A stretch of DNA of 64,000 nucleotides from Acidimicrobiia bacterium (GCA_023264995.1 JAHFUR010000017.1:1-64000); one strand, 5' to 3'; positions 41,717-50,631 are shown, numbered from the stretch's first letter. Notes: generated from the letters alone by a model not told the origin. Program-made: numbers and translations.

Positions 41717-41764
41717 AACCGGTGACACGAACGCCGGGTCGCGCCCCAACTTCCGTCACCAGTT
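41717..41764. repeat. Dispersed palindromic element, copy B (likely bidirectional terminator)
   Basis: Arms 41717-41726 and 41755-41764 pair with one G-T. It lies between convergent DedA and TetR genes. In reverse complement its ends match copy A at 13915-13969 (GAACTGGTGACG and GTGTCACCGGTT) around a different middle. Confidence 0.7.
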
Positions 41765-41782
41765 CGTGAGTGGGGCCGCCGG

Positions 41783-42394
41783 TTAGGGCTGTAAGGCAGC
41801 CCGGAGCAGGGAGCGGAGGTGCTCCAGCCGGGCCATGACCACGTCGGTGGCCAGGGGGTCGCCGCCGAGCAGGCCCTCGAGCAGCGGGATGTCGCTGAAG
41901 TAGCTGACCAGCGCCCCGTAGATGGTGAAGAACAGCTGCTGGGGGTCGTGGCGGCGGAGGCGGCCGGCCGCCATCTCCCGCTCGAAGAAGGCCACGGCGG
42001 TCTCGAAGTACGGGCGGAGCCCCTCGCCTAGCTCAACACCGAGGCGGCTGCCACCCTCCAGGGCCTCGCGGCGCACCAGGCGGACGAACTCCGGGTGGTC
42101 CATGAAGAACTGGAAACCGGCGGTGAGGATCTTGTCGACCTGGGGCCAGCCCACTTCGGGGACCTCGGTGGCCAGGTTCACCTCGAGGTACCAGTCAGCC
42201 AGGGCCCGCTCGAACACCTGCCGGTACAGCGCTTCCTTGGACGGGAAGTGGTGGAGCAGGCTGGGCCGGCGGATACCGACGCCAGCGGCGATGTCGTTGA
42301 GCGACGTCCCCTCGTAGCCGTGCTCGGCGAAGCACCGAAGGGCCTCGGCGAGTATTGCGTCACGCGTGGAGAGTGGGGGCGTCGTCGTGGTCAT
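41783..42394 (-). CDS. TetR-family transcriptional regulator
   Basis: 203 residues. The helix-turn-helix is [40 protein letters not shown] and [11 protein letters not shown], then an all-helical ligand domain (TetR_C type, [19 protein letters not shown]). TetR proteins are usually repressors released by a small ligand. No leaderless -10 box is visible before its ATG. The target is not clear: the upstream neighbour is the 3' end of the transketolase gene. Confidence 0.88.
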   Translation of the reverse strand: MTTTTPPLSTRDAILAEALRCFAEHGYEGTSLNDIAAGVGIRRPSLLHHFPSKEALYRQVFERALADWYLEVNLATEVPEVGWPQVDKILTAGFQFFMDHPEFVRLVRREALEGGSRLGVELGEGLRPYFETAVAFFEREMAAGRLRRHDPQQLFFTIYGALVSYFSDIPLLEGLLGGDPLATDVVMARLEHLRSLLRAALQP

Positions 42395-42459
42395 CCGGCC
42401 CTGGGCCCGTTCAGTCAGGGAAGAGGCCGAACGCGCTCAGAGACCCTCATGGGACGCAG

Positions 42460-42491
42460 GCTACCCGCCCAGGCGTTCCCGGGCGGGTAGC
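42460..42491 (-). terminator. Hairpin terminator after the transketolase gene
   Basis: An 11-bp perfect stem (GCTACCCGCCC / GGGCGGGTAGC) with a 10-nt loop, 11 bp beyond the transketolase stop. No U-tract follows, as is common in actinobacterial terminators. Confidence 0.65.
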
Positions 42492-42502
42492 GACCGCCAC
42501 AC

Positions 42503-44350
42503 TTACCCCGCGAGCTTGCGGGCCGCGCCGGCGATGGACTCGGCGTCGATCCCCGCGGCGGTGATGCACTCGTCGGGCTTGGCCGAGCCGGGCATGGCGG
42601 TCACGGCCACCTTGACCAGGCGCAGCGGGATGTCGAGCTGGGCCTCGGCCAAGGCGGAGGCGACGGCATCGCCGATGCCGCCCTCGGCCCAGTGGTCCTC
42701 GACGGTGAGCACCCGGCCCCCCGTGGCCCGAGCGGCCTCGACCAGCGTGGCCGAGTCGATCGGCTTAACCGAGTACAGGTCGATCACCCGGGCCGCGACC
42801 CCCTCCGCGGCCAGGGCGTCGGCGGCCTTGAGGGCCTCGTGCAGGGTGATGCCGGCGGAGACGATGACGACCTTGTCGTCGTCCGACGAGCGCAGGACCT
42901 TGGAACCCCCGACAGCGAAGGTCTCGTCGGGCCCGTAGAGCACCGGCGTGTTGCCGCGCGTGGTGCGCAGGTAGGCGGTGCCCTCCGCGATGTCGGCCAT
43001 CAGGGAGACCAGCGCCACGGTCGACACGGCGTCGCTCGGGTAGAGCACGGTGCTGTTGTGGATGGCCCGGAACATGGCCAGGTCCTCGAGGCCCATCTGC
43101 GACGGCCCGTCCTCGCCGATCGACACGCCGGCGTGCGAGCCGCAGACGTTGATGCGCACCTGGCTGACCGCGCCCATGCGGATGAAGTCAGCGGCGCGGG
43201 TGAGGAAGGCGGCGAAGGTGGAGGCGAAGGGGACCCAGCCCCGGACCTGCAGGCCGACGGCCGTGGCAATCATCTGCTGCTCGGCGATGTAGCACTCGAA
43301 GTAGCGGTCGGGGTGGGCGGCGCGGAAGATCTCGGAGAAGGTCGAGTTCGACACCTCTCCGTCGAGGACGACGACATCGCCGCGGACCGAGCCCAGGGCG
43401 GCCAAGGCGTCGCCGTAGGCCTTGCGGGTGGCCACCTGCTGGCCCAGCGTGTAGCTGGGCATGGCCCCGCCGGTGGTGGCGAAGACGTGGGGGGACGTGC
43501 CGGTGGGCGGCTTCGGGACCGACACACGGATCCCGCGGTCCCCGCCCAGCTCGGCGACGGCGTCCTCCCAGTCGGGGACGGGCTTGCCGTGGGCGTTGAG
43601 CTGGTCCTCGACCGACTTCACGCCGGCGCCCTTCTTGGTCCGGGCGATGAGGACAGTGGGCTTGCCGGTGATGGACGCGGCCTCGGCGAAGGCCAGGTCG
43701 ATGGCGTGCACGTCGTGGCCGTCGAGCACGATGGCGTGCCACCCGAAGGCCTCGGCCCGGGCCTTGTAGGCGTCGAGGTCCCAGCCGTGGCGGGTCTGGC
43801 CGCTCTGGCCGAGACGGTTCACGTCGATGATGGCGGTGAGGTTGTCGAGGCCGGCGAAGCTGGCCTCCTCGAAGGCCTCCCACATGGAACCCTCGGCCAT
43901 CTCGGAGTCGCCGCACAGCACCCAGGTGCGGTAGTCGAGCTTGTCGAGCCGCTTGGCGGCCAGGGCGACACCGACGGCGATGGGCAGGCCCTGGCCGAGG
44001 GAGCCGGTGGCCACGTCGACCCAGGGGATGTCGGGCGTGGGGTGGCCCTCGAGCCGGCTGCCCAGCTGGCGGTAGGTGGCCATCTCCTCGCCGGTGACGG
44101 CGCCGACGGCCTTGTAGATGGCGTAGAGGAGGGGCGAGGCGTGGCCCTTGGAGAAGATCAGGTGGTCGTTGGCCGGGTTGTCAGGCGTGTCGAAGTCGTA
44201 GTGGAGGTACTTGCTGATCAGCACGGCCATCAGGTCGGCGGCCGACATCGACGATGTCGGGTGGCCCGACCCGGCGACCCCACTGACCCGCACTGCATCG
44301 ACTCGCAGCTGCTGCCCGAGCTCCGTCCACCCCTGCTTCTCTTCGTCCAT
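42503..44350 (-). CDS. tkt: Transketolase
   Basis: Transfers two-carbon units between sugar phosphates with thiamine diphosphate in the non-oxidative pentose phosphate pathway. 615 residues, close to the shorter eukaryote-like class rather than the longer E. coli type. The ThDP motif begins VLCGDSEMAEGSMWEA and includes AIIDVNRLGQSG; GHASPLLYAIYKAVG, GSLGQGLPIAVG and the pyrimidine-domain GSHAGVSIGEDGPSQMGLED are clear. The ATG at 44350 follows a TAGGAT box by 7 nt; the open frame above it is a shadow. Confidence 0.95.
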   Translation of the reverse strand: MDEEKQGWTELGQQLRVDAVRVSGVAGSGHPTSSMSAADLMAVLISKYLHYDFDTPDNPANDHLIFSKGHASPLLYAIYKAVGAVTGEEMATYRQLGSRLEGHPTPDIPWVDVATGSLGQGLPIAVGVALAAKRLDKLDYRTWVLCGDSEMAEGSMWEAFEEASFAGLDNLTAIIDVNRLGQSGQTRHGWDLDAYKARAEAFGWHAIVLDGHDVHAIDLAFAEAASITGKPTVLIARTKKGAGVKSVEDQLNAHGKPVPDWEDAVAELGGDRGIRVSVPKPPTGTSPHVFATTGGAMPSYTLGQQVATRKAYGDALAALGSVRGDVVVLDGEVSNSTFSEIFRAAHPDRYFECYIAEQQMIATAVGLQVRGWVPFASTFAAFLTRAADFIRMGAVSQVRINVCGSHAGVSIGEDGPSQMGLEDLAMFRAIHNSTVLYPSDAVSTVALVSLMADIAEGTAYLRTTRGNTPVLYGPDETFAVGGSKVLRSSDDDKVVIVSAGITLHEALKAADALAAEGVAARVIDLYSVKPIDSATLVEAARATGGRVLTVEDHWAEGGIGDAVASALAEAQLDIPLRLVKVAVTAMPGSAKPDECITAAGIDAESIAGAARKLAG

Positions 44351-44357
44351 GGCGACA

Positions 44358-44363
44358 ATCCTA
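44358..44363 (-). promoter_or_regulatory. -10 box of tkt
   Basis: TAGGAT on the minus strand with exactly 7 nt to the ATG at 44350. Confidence 0.6.
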
Positions 44364-44423
44364 TGTTTTCTTTCTGGCCCCTCCCCAACCCGAGCTTCGA
44401 GCGACTTCGGGAGGGCTCCGGGG

Positions 44424-44429
44424 TAGCGT
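44424..44429 (+). promoter_or_regulatory. -10 box of the DUF-FIST operon
   Basis: TAGCGT with exactly 6 nt to the ATG at 44436, divergent from tkt. Confidence 0.6.
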
Positions 44430-44435
44430 CGGCCC

Positions 44436-44822
44436 ATGGACATCGTGGCTGCACTTTTCGTGGAGGGCATCGAGCAGCGCTCGGTCGCCGGCCCTGCCAC
44501 CCGTTTCGACCTGACTGGCGTCATGTTCTCGCTGGCCGCCCCCGGCGAGCTCCCCGTGCACATCTCGCCCCACCTCGTCGTGTTCGTCCGGTGCCCGCCC
44601 GACGACCCGGGGACCGGCACGCTCGTCGTCGAGTTCCTCGACGCCGCCGGCACCGAGGTGGCCCGCAACGCCCAGGCCGTCAGCGTGCAGCCCGGCAAGT
44701 TCGGCCGCCTGCTCGTCAAGGGCGAGCTGAACTACGAGAGCTACGGCACCATCGAGGCCCACGTGCAGCTCACAGGCGGCAACTCGGTGGTAGTGCCCCT
44801 CACCCTGCTCGCCCCCGCCTGA
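44436..44822 (+). CDS. Small beta-sandwich protein, unknown function (DUF6941-like)
   Basis: 128 residues, mostly beta strands: FDLTGVMFSLAAPGELPVHI, LVVFVRCPPDDPGTGTLVVEF, VSVQPGKFGRLLVKGELNYE and SYGTIEAHVQLTGGNSV. It resembles a family of uncharacterised actinobacterial proteins (perhaps DUF6941), with no catalytic motif. Its stop overlaps the ATG of the FIST gene (TGATG), so the two are made together. Gene reality is well supported by the leaderless promoter. Confidence 0.78.
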   Translation: MDIVAALFVEGIEQRSVAGPATRFDLTGVMFSLAAPGELPVHISPHLVVFVRCPPDDPGTGTLVVEFLDAAGTEVARNAQAVSVQPGKFGRLLVKGELNYESYGTIEAHVQLTGGNSVVVPLTLLAPA

Positions 44823-45979
44823 TGGCCCAGTCCTTCGCTGCCGCGCTCTCCCAGCACCCCGACCCGGCCGAAGCCGCCCGGGATGTCGTCGGCCGGGTGC
44901 TCGCCGCCCTGGGCGGCGACGCCGGCCCGCCGCCGGACCTGGCCATGGTGTTCGTGACGCCGGCGCACGTCGCGGCCCTCGACGAGATCGTGGCCACAAT
45001 CAGCGCCGCCCTGCGGCCGGCGGCCCTGCTGGGCTGCGCCGCGGTGTCGGTCGTCGGCGGCGCCACCGAGGTCGAGGGGGGCCCGGCCATCTCCCTGTGG
45101 GCGGGCCGCACCGGGCCGGTCACGCCGTTCCACCTCACCGTCGCCGAGTCGCCGGACGGGCTGACCTTCACCGGGTGGCCCGACGCCATCCCCGACGACC
45201 CGAGCGCCCTGCTCCTTCTCCCCGACCCCTTCACCTTCCCCACCGACGACCTTCTACGCCGGCTGGGCGAGGACCGGCCGGGCATGCCGGTGGTCGGTGG
45301 GCTGGCCTCCGCGGCCCGGGCGCCGGGCGGCAACCGGCTCGTCATCGACGACCGGGTCGTGACCACCGGCGCGGTCGGCGCCTTCCTCGGCCCCGAGGTC
45401 GAGGTGGCCACCGTCGTCTCCCAGGGCTGCCGGCCCGTGGGCAGCCCCTTCGTGGTCACCCGGGCCGAGCACAACATCGTCTACGAGCTGGCTGGTCGCA
45501 CGGCCGTCGACCGCTTGCAGGAGGTGGCCGCCGCCCTCGCCGACGAGGACCGGGAACTGCTGGCCGACATGGTGCAGATCGGCCGGGTGATCGACGAGCG
45601 CAAGCTCGACTTCGGTCCGGGCGACTTCCTGGTCCGCCAGGTGGTGGGGGCCGACCCCAACAGCGGGGCCCTGCGGGTGGGCGACATCGTGGAGGTGGGG
45701 TCCACCGCCCAGTTCCAGGTGCGCGACGCCACCTCGGCCGACCTCGACCTGCGGCGCATGGTCGACGGCCTCAACGCCGACGCCGCCCTGGTCTTCACCT
45801 GCAACGGGCGGGGGACCAACCTGTTCCCCGAGCCCCATCACGACGCCTCGGTGGTCTCCGAGAGCCTCGGGGGTGCGCCGGTGGCCGGCATGTTCTGCGC
45901 CGGCGAGCTCGGGCCCATCGGTGGCCAGAACTTCATGCACGGGTTCACCGCGTCCGTCATCCTCCTCAGCCGGACCTGA
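44822..45979 (+). CDS. FIST-domain sensory protein
   Basis: 385 residues with the FIST_N and FIST_C ligand-sensing domains: ALLGCAAVSVVGGATEVEGGPAISLWAG in the first half and VFTCNGRGTNLFPEPHHDASVV, AGMFCAGELGPIGGQNFMHGF in the second. FIST proteins sense small molecules, perhaps amino acids, and usually act with kinases or methyl-accepting proteins. Here it has no output domain and its partner is the small beta protein upstream. The start ATG overlaps that gene's stop. Confidence 0.9.
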   Translation: MAQSFAAALSQHPDPAEAARDVVGRVLAALGGDAGPPPDLAMVFVTPAHVAALDEIVATISAALRPAALLGCAAVSVVGGATEVEGGPAISLWAGRTGPVTPFHLTVAESPDGLTFTGWPDAIPDDPSALLLLPDPFTFPTDDLLRRLGEDRPGMPVVGGLASAARAPGGNRLVIDDRVVTTGAVGAFLGPEVEVATVVSQGCRPVGSPFVVTRAEHNIVYELAGRTAVDRLQEVAAALADEDRELLADMVQIGRVIDERKLDFGPGDFLVRQVVGADPNSGALRVGDIVEVGSTAQFQVRDATSADLDLRRMVDGLNADAALVFTCNGRGTNLFPEPHHDASVVSESLGGAPVAGMFCAGELGPIGGQNFMHGFTASVILLSRT

Positions 45980-46020
45980 GGCTCCGGGCCACCACGGCCC
46001 CGCAGCATCGGGAAGAGGAA

Positions 46021-46026
46021 TAGCGT
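46021..46026 (+). promoter_or_regulatory. -10 box of tal
   Basis: TAGCGT with 7 nt to the ATG at 46034. Confidence 0.55.
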
Positions 46027-46033
46027 CGCGGTC

Positions 46034-47137
46034 ATGACGACGCGACTCGAGCGGCTCTACCACGAGCAGGGCCAGAGCCCCTGGCTGGACAACCTCAAGC
46101 GGGGGTACCTCACGAGCGGCGACCTCTCGCGGCTGATCAACGAGGGCATCCGAGGCATCACCTCGAACCCGACGATCTTCCAGAAGGCCATCGAGGGCCA
46201 CGCCGAGTACGACGAGCAGTTCCGCGCTCTGATGGACCATCACGAGTCCGTCGACGACGCGTACTGGGACCTGGTCATCGACGACGTGACCCACGCGCTC
46301 GACCTGCTGCGCCCGCTCTATGACGAGAGCGGGGGGGCCGACGGGTTCGTCTCCATCGAGGTCGCCCCCGGCCTGGCCCACGACACCGAGGGCACCATCG
46401 CCTCGGCCCGCCAGCTCGACGAGCGGATCACCCAGCCCAACCTGCTGGTGAAGATCCCCGGTACCGCCGCCGGCATCCCGGCCATCCGCCAGATGATCTC
46501 CGAGGGCCGCAGCATCAACGTGACCCTCATCTTCTCCATCGAGCGGTACGCCGAGGTGATCGAGGCCTACCTCGCCGGCCTGGAGGCCTGCGGCGGCGAC
46601 CTGGCCCGCGTCCACAGCGTGGCCTCGTTCTTCGTCAGCCGGGTCGACACCGAGGTCGACCGCCGGCTGCAGGAGATCGGCACCGAGGAGGCGCTCGGCC
46701 TGCGGGGCAAGGCCGCCGTGGCCCAGGCCAAGCTGGCCTACGAGCTGTTCTGCTCCAAGTTCCACGGCAGCCGGTGGGACGCCCTGAGCGACCAGGGCGC
46801 CCGGGTGCAGCGCCCCCTGTGGGCGTCGACGTCGACCAAGAACCCGGCCTACCCGGACACCCTCTACATCGACAGCCTGATCGGGCCCGACACCGTCAAC
46901 ACCATGCCCGACGCCACCATCGACGCCTTCGAGCGGCACGGCACACTGGCCTGCACGATCAACAAGGATCTCGACCAGGCCCACCAGGTGATGGACGGCC
47001 TGGCCCGGGTGGGCGTTGACATGACCGAGGTCGGCCACACCCTCGAGGCGGAGGGCGTCGCCTCCTTTGCCAAGTCGTTCGACGAGCTGATGGCCGCCCT
47101 GAACGCCAAGGCCGCCGACCTCCTCTCGCCGAGTTGA
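46034..47137 (+). CDS. tal: Transaldolase
   Basis: Transfers dihydroxyacetone units between sedoheptulose-7-phosphate and glyceraldehyde-3-phosphate. 367 residues, the long actinobacterial type. GIRGITSNPTIFQKAIEG opens the barrel, VSIEVAPGLAHDTEGT follows, and the Schiff-base lysine is in NLLVKIPGTAAGIPAI. FFVSRVDTEVDRRL and LWASTSTKNPAYPDTLYID complete the pattern. It has its own leaderless promoter and is followed by zwf with its own promoter. Confidence 0.96.
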   Translation: MTTRLERLYHEQGQSPWLDNLKRGYLTSGDLSRLINEGIRGITSNPTIFQKAIEGHAEYDEQFRALMDHHESVDDAYWDLVIDDVTHALDLLRPLYDESGGADGFVSIEVAPGLAHDTEGTIASARQLDERITQPNLLVKIPGTAAGIPAIRQMISEGRSINVTLIFSIERYAEVIEAYLAGLEACGGDLARVHSVASFFVSRVDTEVDRRLQEIGTEEALGLRGKAAVAQAKLAYELFCSKFHGSRWDALSDQGARVQRPLWASTSTKNPAYPDTLYIDSLIGPDTVNTMPDATIDAFERHGTLACTINKDLDQAHQVMDGLARVGVDMTEVGHTLEAEGVASFAKSFDELMAALNAKAADLLSPS

Positions 47138-47161
47138 GCGTCGCCCGCCGGATCCCTCCCC

Positions 47162-47167
47162 TAGCAT
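47162..47167 (+). promoter_or_regulatory. -10 box of zwf-opcA-pgl
   Basis: TAGCAT with exactly 7 nt to the ATG at 47175. Confidence 0.6.
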
Positions 47168-47174
47168 TCGCCCG

Positions 47175-48701
47175 ATGACCGACAACCCCCTGGCCGAGGC
47201 CACGGTCGACCGCGTCGCCCCGCCGGCGGTGCTGGTCGTCTTCGGGGCCTCCGGCGACCTCACCAGCCGCAAGCTCATGCCGGCGGTCGAGAACCTGGCC
47301 CTCCGCCGGCTCCTCCCGCCGGGCTTCTCGGTGGTGGGCGTCGCCCGCACGCCGATGGGCGACGACGAGTTCCGCGAGCGCATGCGGGCCACGGTGGAAG
47401 AGATGGGCGGCGGGGGCGAGGAAGCCAAGCACGTCTGGCAGGCCTTCTCCGGTGGGTTCCGGTACGTGGCCGGCGACTACTCGGACCCGAGCACGTTCAC
47501 GAAGCTCCGGGACGTCCTGGACGAGATCGACGCGCAGCGGGGCACGGCCCAGAACCGCCTGATCTACCTGGCCACCCCCCCCGACACGTTCCCGGTCGTC
47601 GTGCGAGGGTTGGCCGCCTGTGGCCTCAACCGCCCGGCCCACGACAACGCCTTCGTCCGTATCGTCATCGAGAAGCCCTACGGCCGCGACGCCCGCTCGG
47701 CCGAGAAGCTCGACGCCACCGTCCACGAGGCCTTCGACGAGCACCAGGTGTACCGGATCGACCACTACCTGGGGAAGGAGACGGTCCAGAACGTCCTGGC
47801 CCTCCGCTTCGCCAACGCCATCTTCGAGCCCATCTGGAACCGGCGCTACGTCAACCACGTCCAGATCACCGTGGCCGAGTCGCTGGGCGTCGGGCACCGG
47901 GGCGGGTTCTACGAGAAGGCCGGCGCCCTGCGCGACATCGTGCAGAACCACGTGATGCAAGTGCTGGCCCTCACCCTCATGGAGCCGCCGGCCACCTTCG
48001 ACGCCGGCGGTATCCGCGACGAGAAGGTCAAGGCCCTGCGGGCCGTCGACCTCATGAACGCCGAGGAGGTGACCCAGAACGTCGTCCGGGCCCAGTACCG
48101 CTCGGGATGGGTCCAGGGTTCGGAGGTGGGCGGCTACCGAGACGAGGAGGGCGTCGACCCCCACAGCCAGACCGAGACCTACGTGGCCATGCGGCTCAAG
48201 GTCGACAACTGGCGGTGGGCCGGCGTGCCGATCTACATCCGCACCGGCAAGTACCTGCCCAAGCGGGTCACCGAGGTGGCCATGGAGTTCAACAAGGTCC
48301 CCCACCTGCCCTTCGCCATGAGCCAGGCCGAGGGTCTGGAGCCCGACGCCCTGGTCCTGCGCATCCAGCCGGACGAGGGGATCACGCTGCGGTTCGGCGC
48401 CAAGGTGCCGGGCCAGGCCTTCCGGGTGCGGTCGGTGTCGATGGACTTCTTCTACGGGGCCGCCTTCCTGGAAGAGACGCCGGAGGCCTACGAGCGGCTG
48501 CTCCTCGACGCCCTCCTCGGCGACCCGACCCTGTTCATCCGCTCGGACGAGGTGGCCCAGGCCTGGCGCATCTGCGACCCGGTGCTGGCCGCCTTCGAGG
48601 ACGGCGACCTGCCCCTGGCCCGCTACGAGGCCGGCACCTGGGGCCCGCCCGAGGCCGACGCCCTGCTCGACCGCGACGGTCGGCGCTGGCGCAAGCCCTG
48701 A
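47175..48701 (+). CDS. zwf: Glucose-6-phosphate dehydrogenase
   Basis: Oxidises glucose-6-phosphate to 6-phosphogluconolactone and makes NADPH. 508 residues. The nucleotide site is FGASGDLTSRKLMPAV, with FVRIVIEKPYGRD and the active-site signature RIDHYLGKETVQN. The standard NAD(P) enzyme is present although the organism also makes F420. Eight bases separate it from opcA. Confidence 0.97.
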   Translation: MTDNPLAEATVDRVAPPAVLVVFGASGDLTSRKLMPAVENLALRRLLPPGFSVVGVARTPMGDDEFRERMRATVEEMGGGGEEAKHVWQAFSGGFRYVAGDYSDPSTFTKLRDVLDEIDAQRGTAQNRLIYLATPPDTFPVVVRGLAACGLNRPAHDNAFVRIVIEKPYGRDARSAEKLDATVHEAFDEHQVYRIDHYLGKETVQNVLALRFANAIFEPIWNRRYVNHVQITVAESLGVGHRGGFYEKAGALRDIVQNHVMQVLALTLMEPPATFDAGGIRDEKVKALRAVDLMNAEEVTQNVVRAQYRSGWVQGSEVGGYRDEEGVDPHSQTETYVAMRLKVDNWRWAGVPIYIRTGKYLPKRVTEVAMEFNKVPHLPFAMSQAEGLEPDALVLRIQPDEGITLRFGAKVPGQAFRVRSVSMDFFYGAAFLEETPEAYERLLLDALLGDPTLFIRSDEVAQAWRICDPVLAAFEDGDLPLARYEAGTWGPPEADALLDRDGRRWRKP

Positions 48702-48708
48702 CCTCCTC

Positions 48709-49722
48709 ATGACCCAACCCGCGATCACCACCCTCGGCTCGTGGGAGTCCGACAACGTCACCCTGGCCCAGGTCGAGCGGGAGCTCTCGAACCTCCGCCG
48801 TCACGAGCAGAAGGCCGCGGTCCGCACCAGCGTGCTGACCCTCGTCGCCGTCGTCGGCTCCGACGCCGAGGCCGACGGCGCCCGCCAGATCATCTCCGAC
48901 CTGGGCGCCCGCCACCCGTCGCGGACGCTCATCATCGTCGCCCTCCCCGACGAGCCCGGAGTCCCCAGCGGCACCGACGCGGCCGTGTGGGTGCACGCCA
49001 TCGAGCGCGAGGGCCGGGCCGTTTGCTTCGAGGAGGTCATCCTCCGGGTGCGGGGCACGGCCCGCCACCACCTTGACTCGGTCGTCGAGCCGTTCGCCCT
49101 CCCCGACGTACCCCTCGTGGTCTGGCTGCCGGCGGGCCTCCCCGCGCCCGGCGACCCACTGATGCAGGCCGCCAACCGAGTGGTGGTCGACAGCCGCGCT
49201 GTCGCCGAGGCCGGCGGCGACGTGCTGGCCCGCAGCACCACCCTTTCCAAACGCCTTCCCGTTGCCGACCTGTCGTGGATGCGGCTCGAGCAGTGGCGGA
49301 GCATGCTGACCGGGCTGTTCGAGGGCGGTCTGTACCGTCCCTTCCTCGACGCCGTTGACCGGGTCGAGGTGTCCGGCAACCACGGCCCTCGCTACCTGCT
49401 GGGAGGGTGGCTCCTCCGCCGGCTCCGGCTGCCCCCGGCTCGGGTCGTCCTGCAGCCCGCCGACCACGTCTCGGTGGTCGTCCACGCCGTGTCCGACGGC
49501 CGGGCCGGCACCTTCTCGGTCGACCGGCGGGGCGAGGCCCGGGAGATCCACTCCTGCGTCGACATCGAGGGTGGGCCCCGGGTCGAGCAGACGGTGACGA
49601 TGCGCCAGCAGTGGCCGTCGCTGGCCCTGGCCGCGGCCCTGACGAGGGTGGGCCACGACGAGGCCTACGAGGAAGCGCTGGCCGGCGCCCGCGAGCTGCG
49701 CGCTGCCGAGGGAGGCCAGTGA
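48709..49722 (+). CDS. opcA: Glucose-6-phosphate dehydrogenase assembly protein OpcA
   Basis: 337 residues of the OpcA family, found in actinobacteria and cyanobacteria next to zwf and needed for full assembly or redox control of that enzyme. Typical stretches are VPLVVWLPAGLPAP, DSRAVAEAGGDVL, LPVADLSWMRLEQWRSML and HGPRYLLGGWLLRRLRL. The last residues (EGGQ) and the stop lie in the first copy of a perfect 20-bp duplication that runs into pgl. Confidence 0.94.
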   Translation: MTQPAITTLGSWESDNVTLAQVERELSNLRRHEQKAAVRTSVLTLVAVVGSDAEADGARQIISDLGARHPSRTLIIVALPDEPGVPSGTDAAVWVHAIEREGRAVCFEEVILRVRGTARHHLDSVVEPFALPDVPLVVWLPAGLPAPGDPLMQAANRVVVDSRAVAEAGGDVLARSTTLSKRLPVADLSWMRLEQWRSMLTGLFEGGLYRPFLDAVDRVEVSGNHGPRYLLGGWLLRRLRLPPARVVLQPADHVSVVVHAVSDGRAGTFSVDRRGEAREIHSCVDIEGGPRVEQTVTMRQQWPSLALAAALTRVGHDEAYEEALAGARELRAAEGGQ

Positions 49723-49750
49723 ACGGCGAAGGAGGCCAGTGAACGGCGAA
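49711..49750 (+). repeat. Perfect 20-bp tandem duplication at the opcA-pgl junction
   Basis: GGAGGCCAGTGAACGGCGAA occurs twice without a gap. Copy 1 holds the opcA stop and a GTG; copy 2 holds the pgl GTG. The GTG of copy 1 opens a 7-codon frame that ends in a TGA overlapping the pgl start (GTGA). Confidence 0.95.
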
Positions 49751-50404
49751 GTCATCACCGTCGACGATGTGCCCGGGGAGTTCTCCGAGCGGGTGGTCGA
49801 GGCGTTCCTGAACCGCCCGGGCGACGGGTTCTCCCTCGTCCTCTCCGGGGGCTCGACGGCGCGCCGGTGCTACGAGCGGCTGGCGGCCGACGGCGCCGAC
49901 CAGATCGACTGGTGGCAGGTCGACGTCTATTGGGGCGACGAGCGGTGCGTACCGCCCGGCGACGCCGACTCCAACGAGCGCCTGGGCCGGGAGGCCCTGC
50001 TCGAGCGGGTCGGGGCGGCCAACGCCGTCTACCCCATGCGCTGCGACGAGGGCCCCGACCTCTACCAGCAGCGGGTGGCCCAGGCCGGCCGCCTCGACGT
50101 GGTCCACCTGGGCCTCGGCCCCGACGGCCATACCGCGTCGCTGTTCCCCGGCTCGGCCGGGCTCGAGGCCGACCCCGGCCGGCTCGTCGTGATGAACGAC
50201 GACCCCGCCGGGCACAACGTGCACCGGCGGATGACCCTCACCTTCTCCGGCATCGCCCGGGCCCGGCTGGCCGTCGTGACGGTGGAGGGCGAAGAGAAGC
50301 GCGACGCCTTCGCCGCCCTCCGCCGGGGCGACCCGGACATCCCGGCCACCCGGATCCAGGCCGACCGCCTCATCTGGCTGGTCGACCCGGCCGCCGCCGG
50401 CTAG
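49739..50404 (+). CDS. pgl: 6-phosphogluconolactonase
   Basis: Hydrolyses 6-phosphogluconolactone, the product of Zwf. 221 residues. FSLVLSGGSTARRCYERLA, DVYWGDERCVPPGDADSNERLGREALL and LGLGPDGHTASLFPGS are family hallmarks. The GTG at 49739 lies in the second copy of the 20-bp duplication with GGAGG only 3 nt upstream, so initiation may depend on ribosomes terminating just before it. The stop shares CTAG with the convergent ferredoxin gene. Confidence 0.95.
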   Translation: MNGEVITVDDVPGEFSERVVEAFLNRPGDGFSLVLSGGSTARRCYERLAADGADQIDWWQVDVYWGDERCVPPGDADSNERLGREALLERVGAANAVYPMRCDEGPDLYQQRVAQAGRLDVVHLGLGPDGHTASLFPGSAGLEADPGRLVVMNDDPAGHNVHRRMTLTFSGIARARLAVVTVEGEEKRDAFAALRRGDPDIPATRIQADRLIWLVDPAAAG

Positions 50405-50631
50405 CGCCGGCGCTCGGCCGCCGGCGCCTCGAGGCGGAGGGCGAGGGCCGGGCAGTTCGATACCGCCCACCGGGCGTGCGCCATCAGCTCGTCGGGCACC
50501 GGGCCGGGGCGGAGGATCGGGTACCCCCAGTCGTCGAGGCGGATCCCTTCGGGAAAGAGCTCGGCACACCCGCCGTGGCCCTGGCAGGCGATGGGGTCCA
50601 CGGCCAGGACGAGCGACCGCCGGGGGCTCAT
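50401..50631 (-). CDS. Small [3Fe-4S]-type ferredoxin
   Basis: 76 residues. Three cysteines, C16 and C22 in ACQGHGGCAELFP and C60 in NCPALAL, give the one-cluster pattern of P450-associated actinobacterial ferredoxins, in which a Gly or His replaces the fourth cysteine. The ATG overlaps the stop of the NuoF-like gene (ATGA), so the two are co-translated and this is probably its electron acceptor or donor. A P450 gene lies 4 kb away at 54617. Confidence 0.9.
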   Translation of the reverse strand: MSPRRSLVLAVDPIACQGHGGCAELFPEGIRLDDWGYPILRPGPVPDELMAHARWAVSNCPALALRLEAPAAERRR

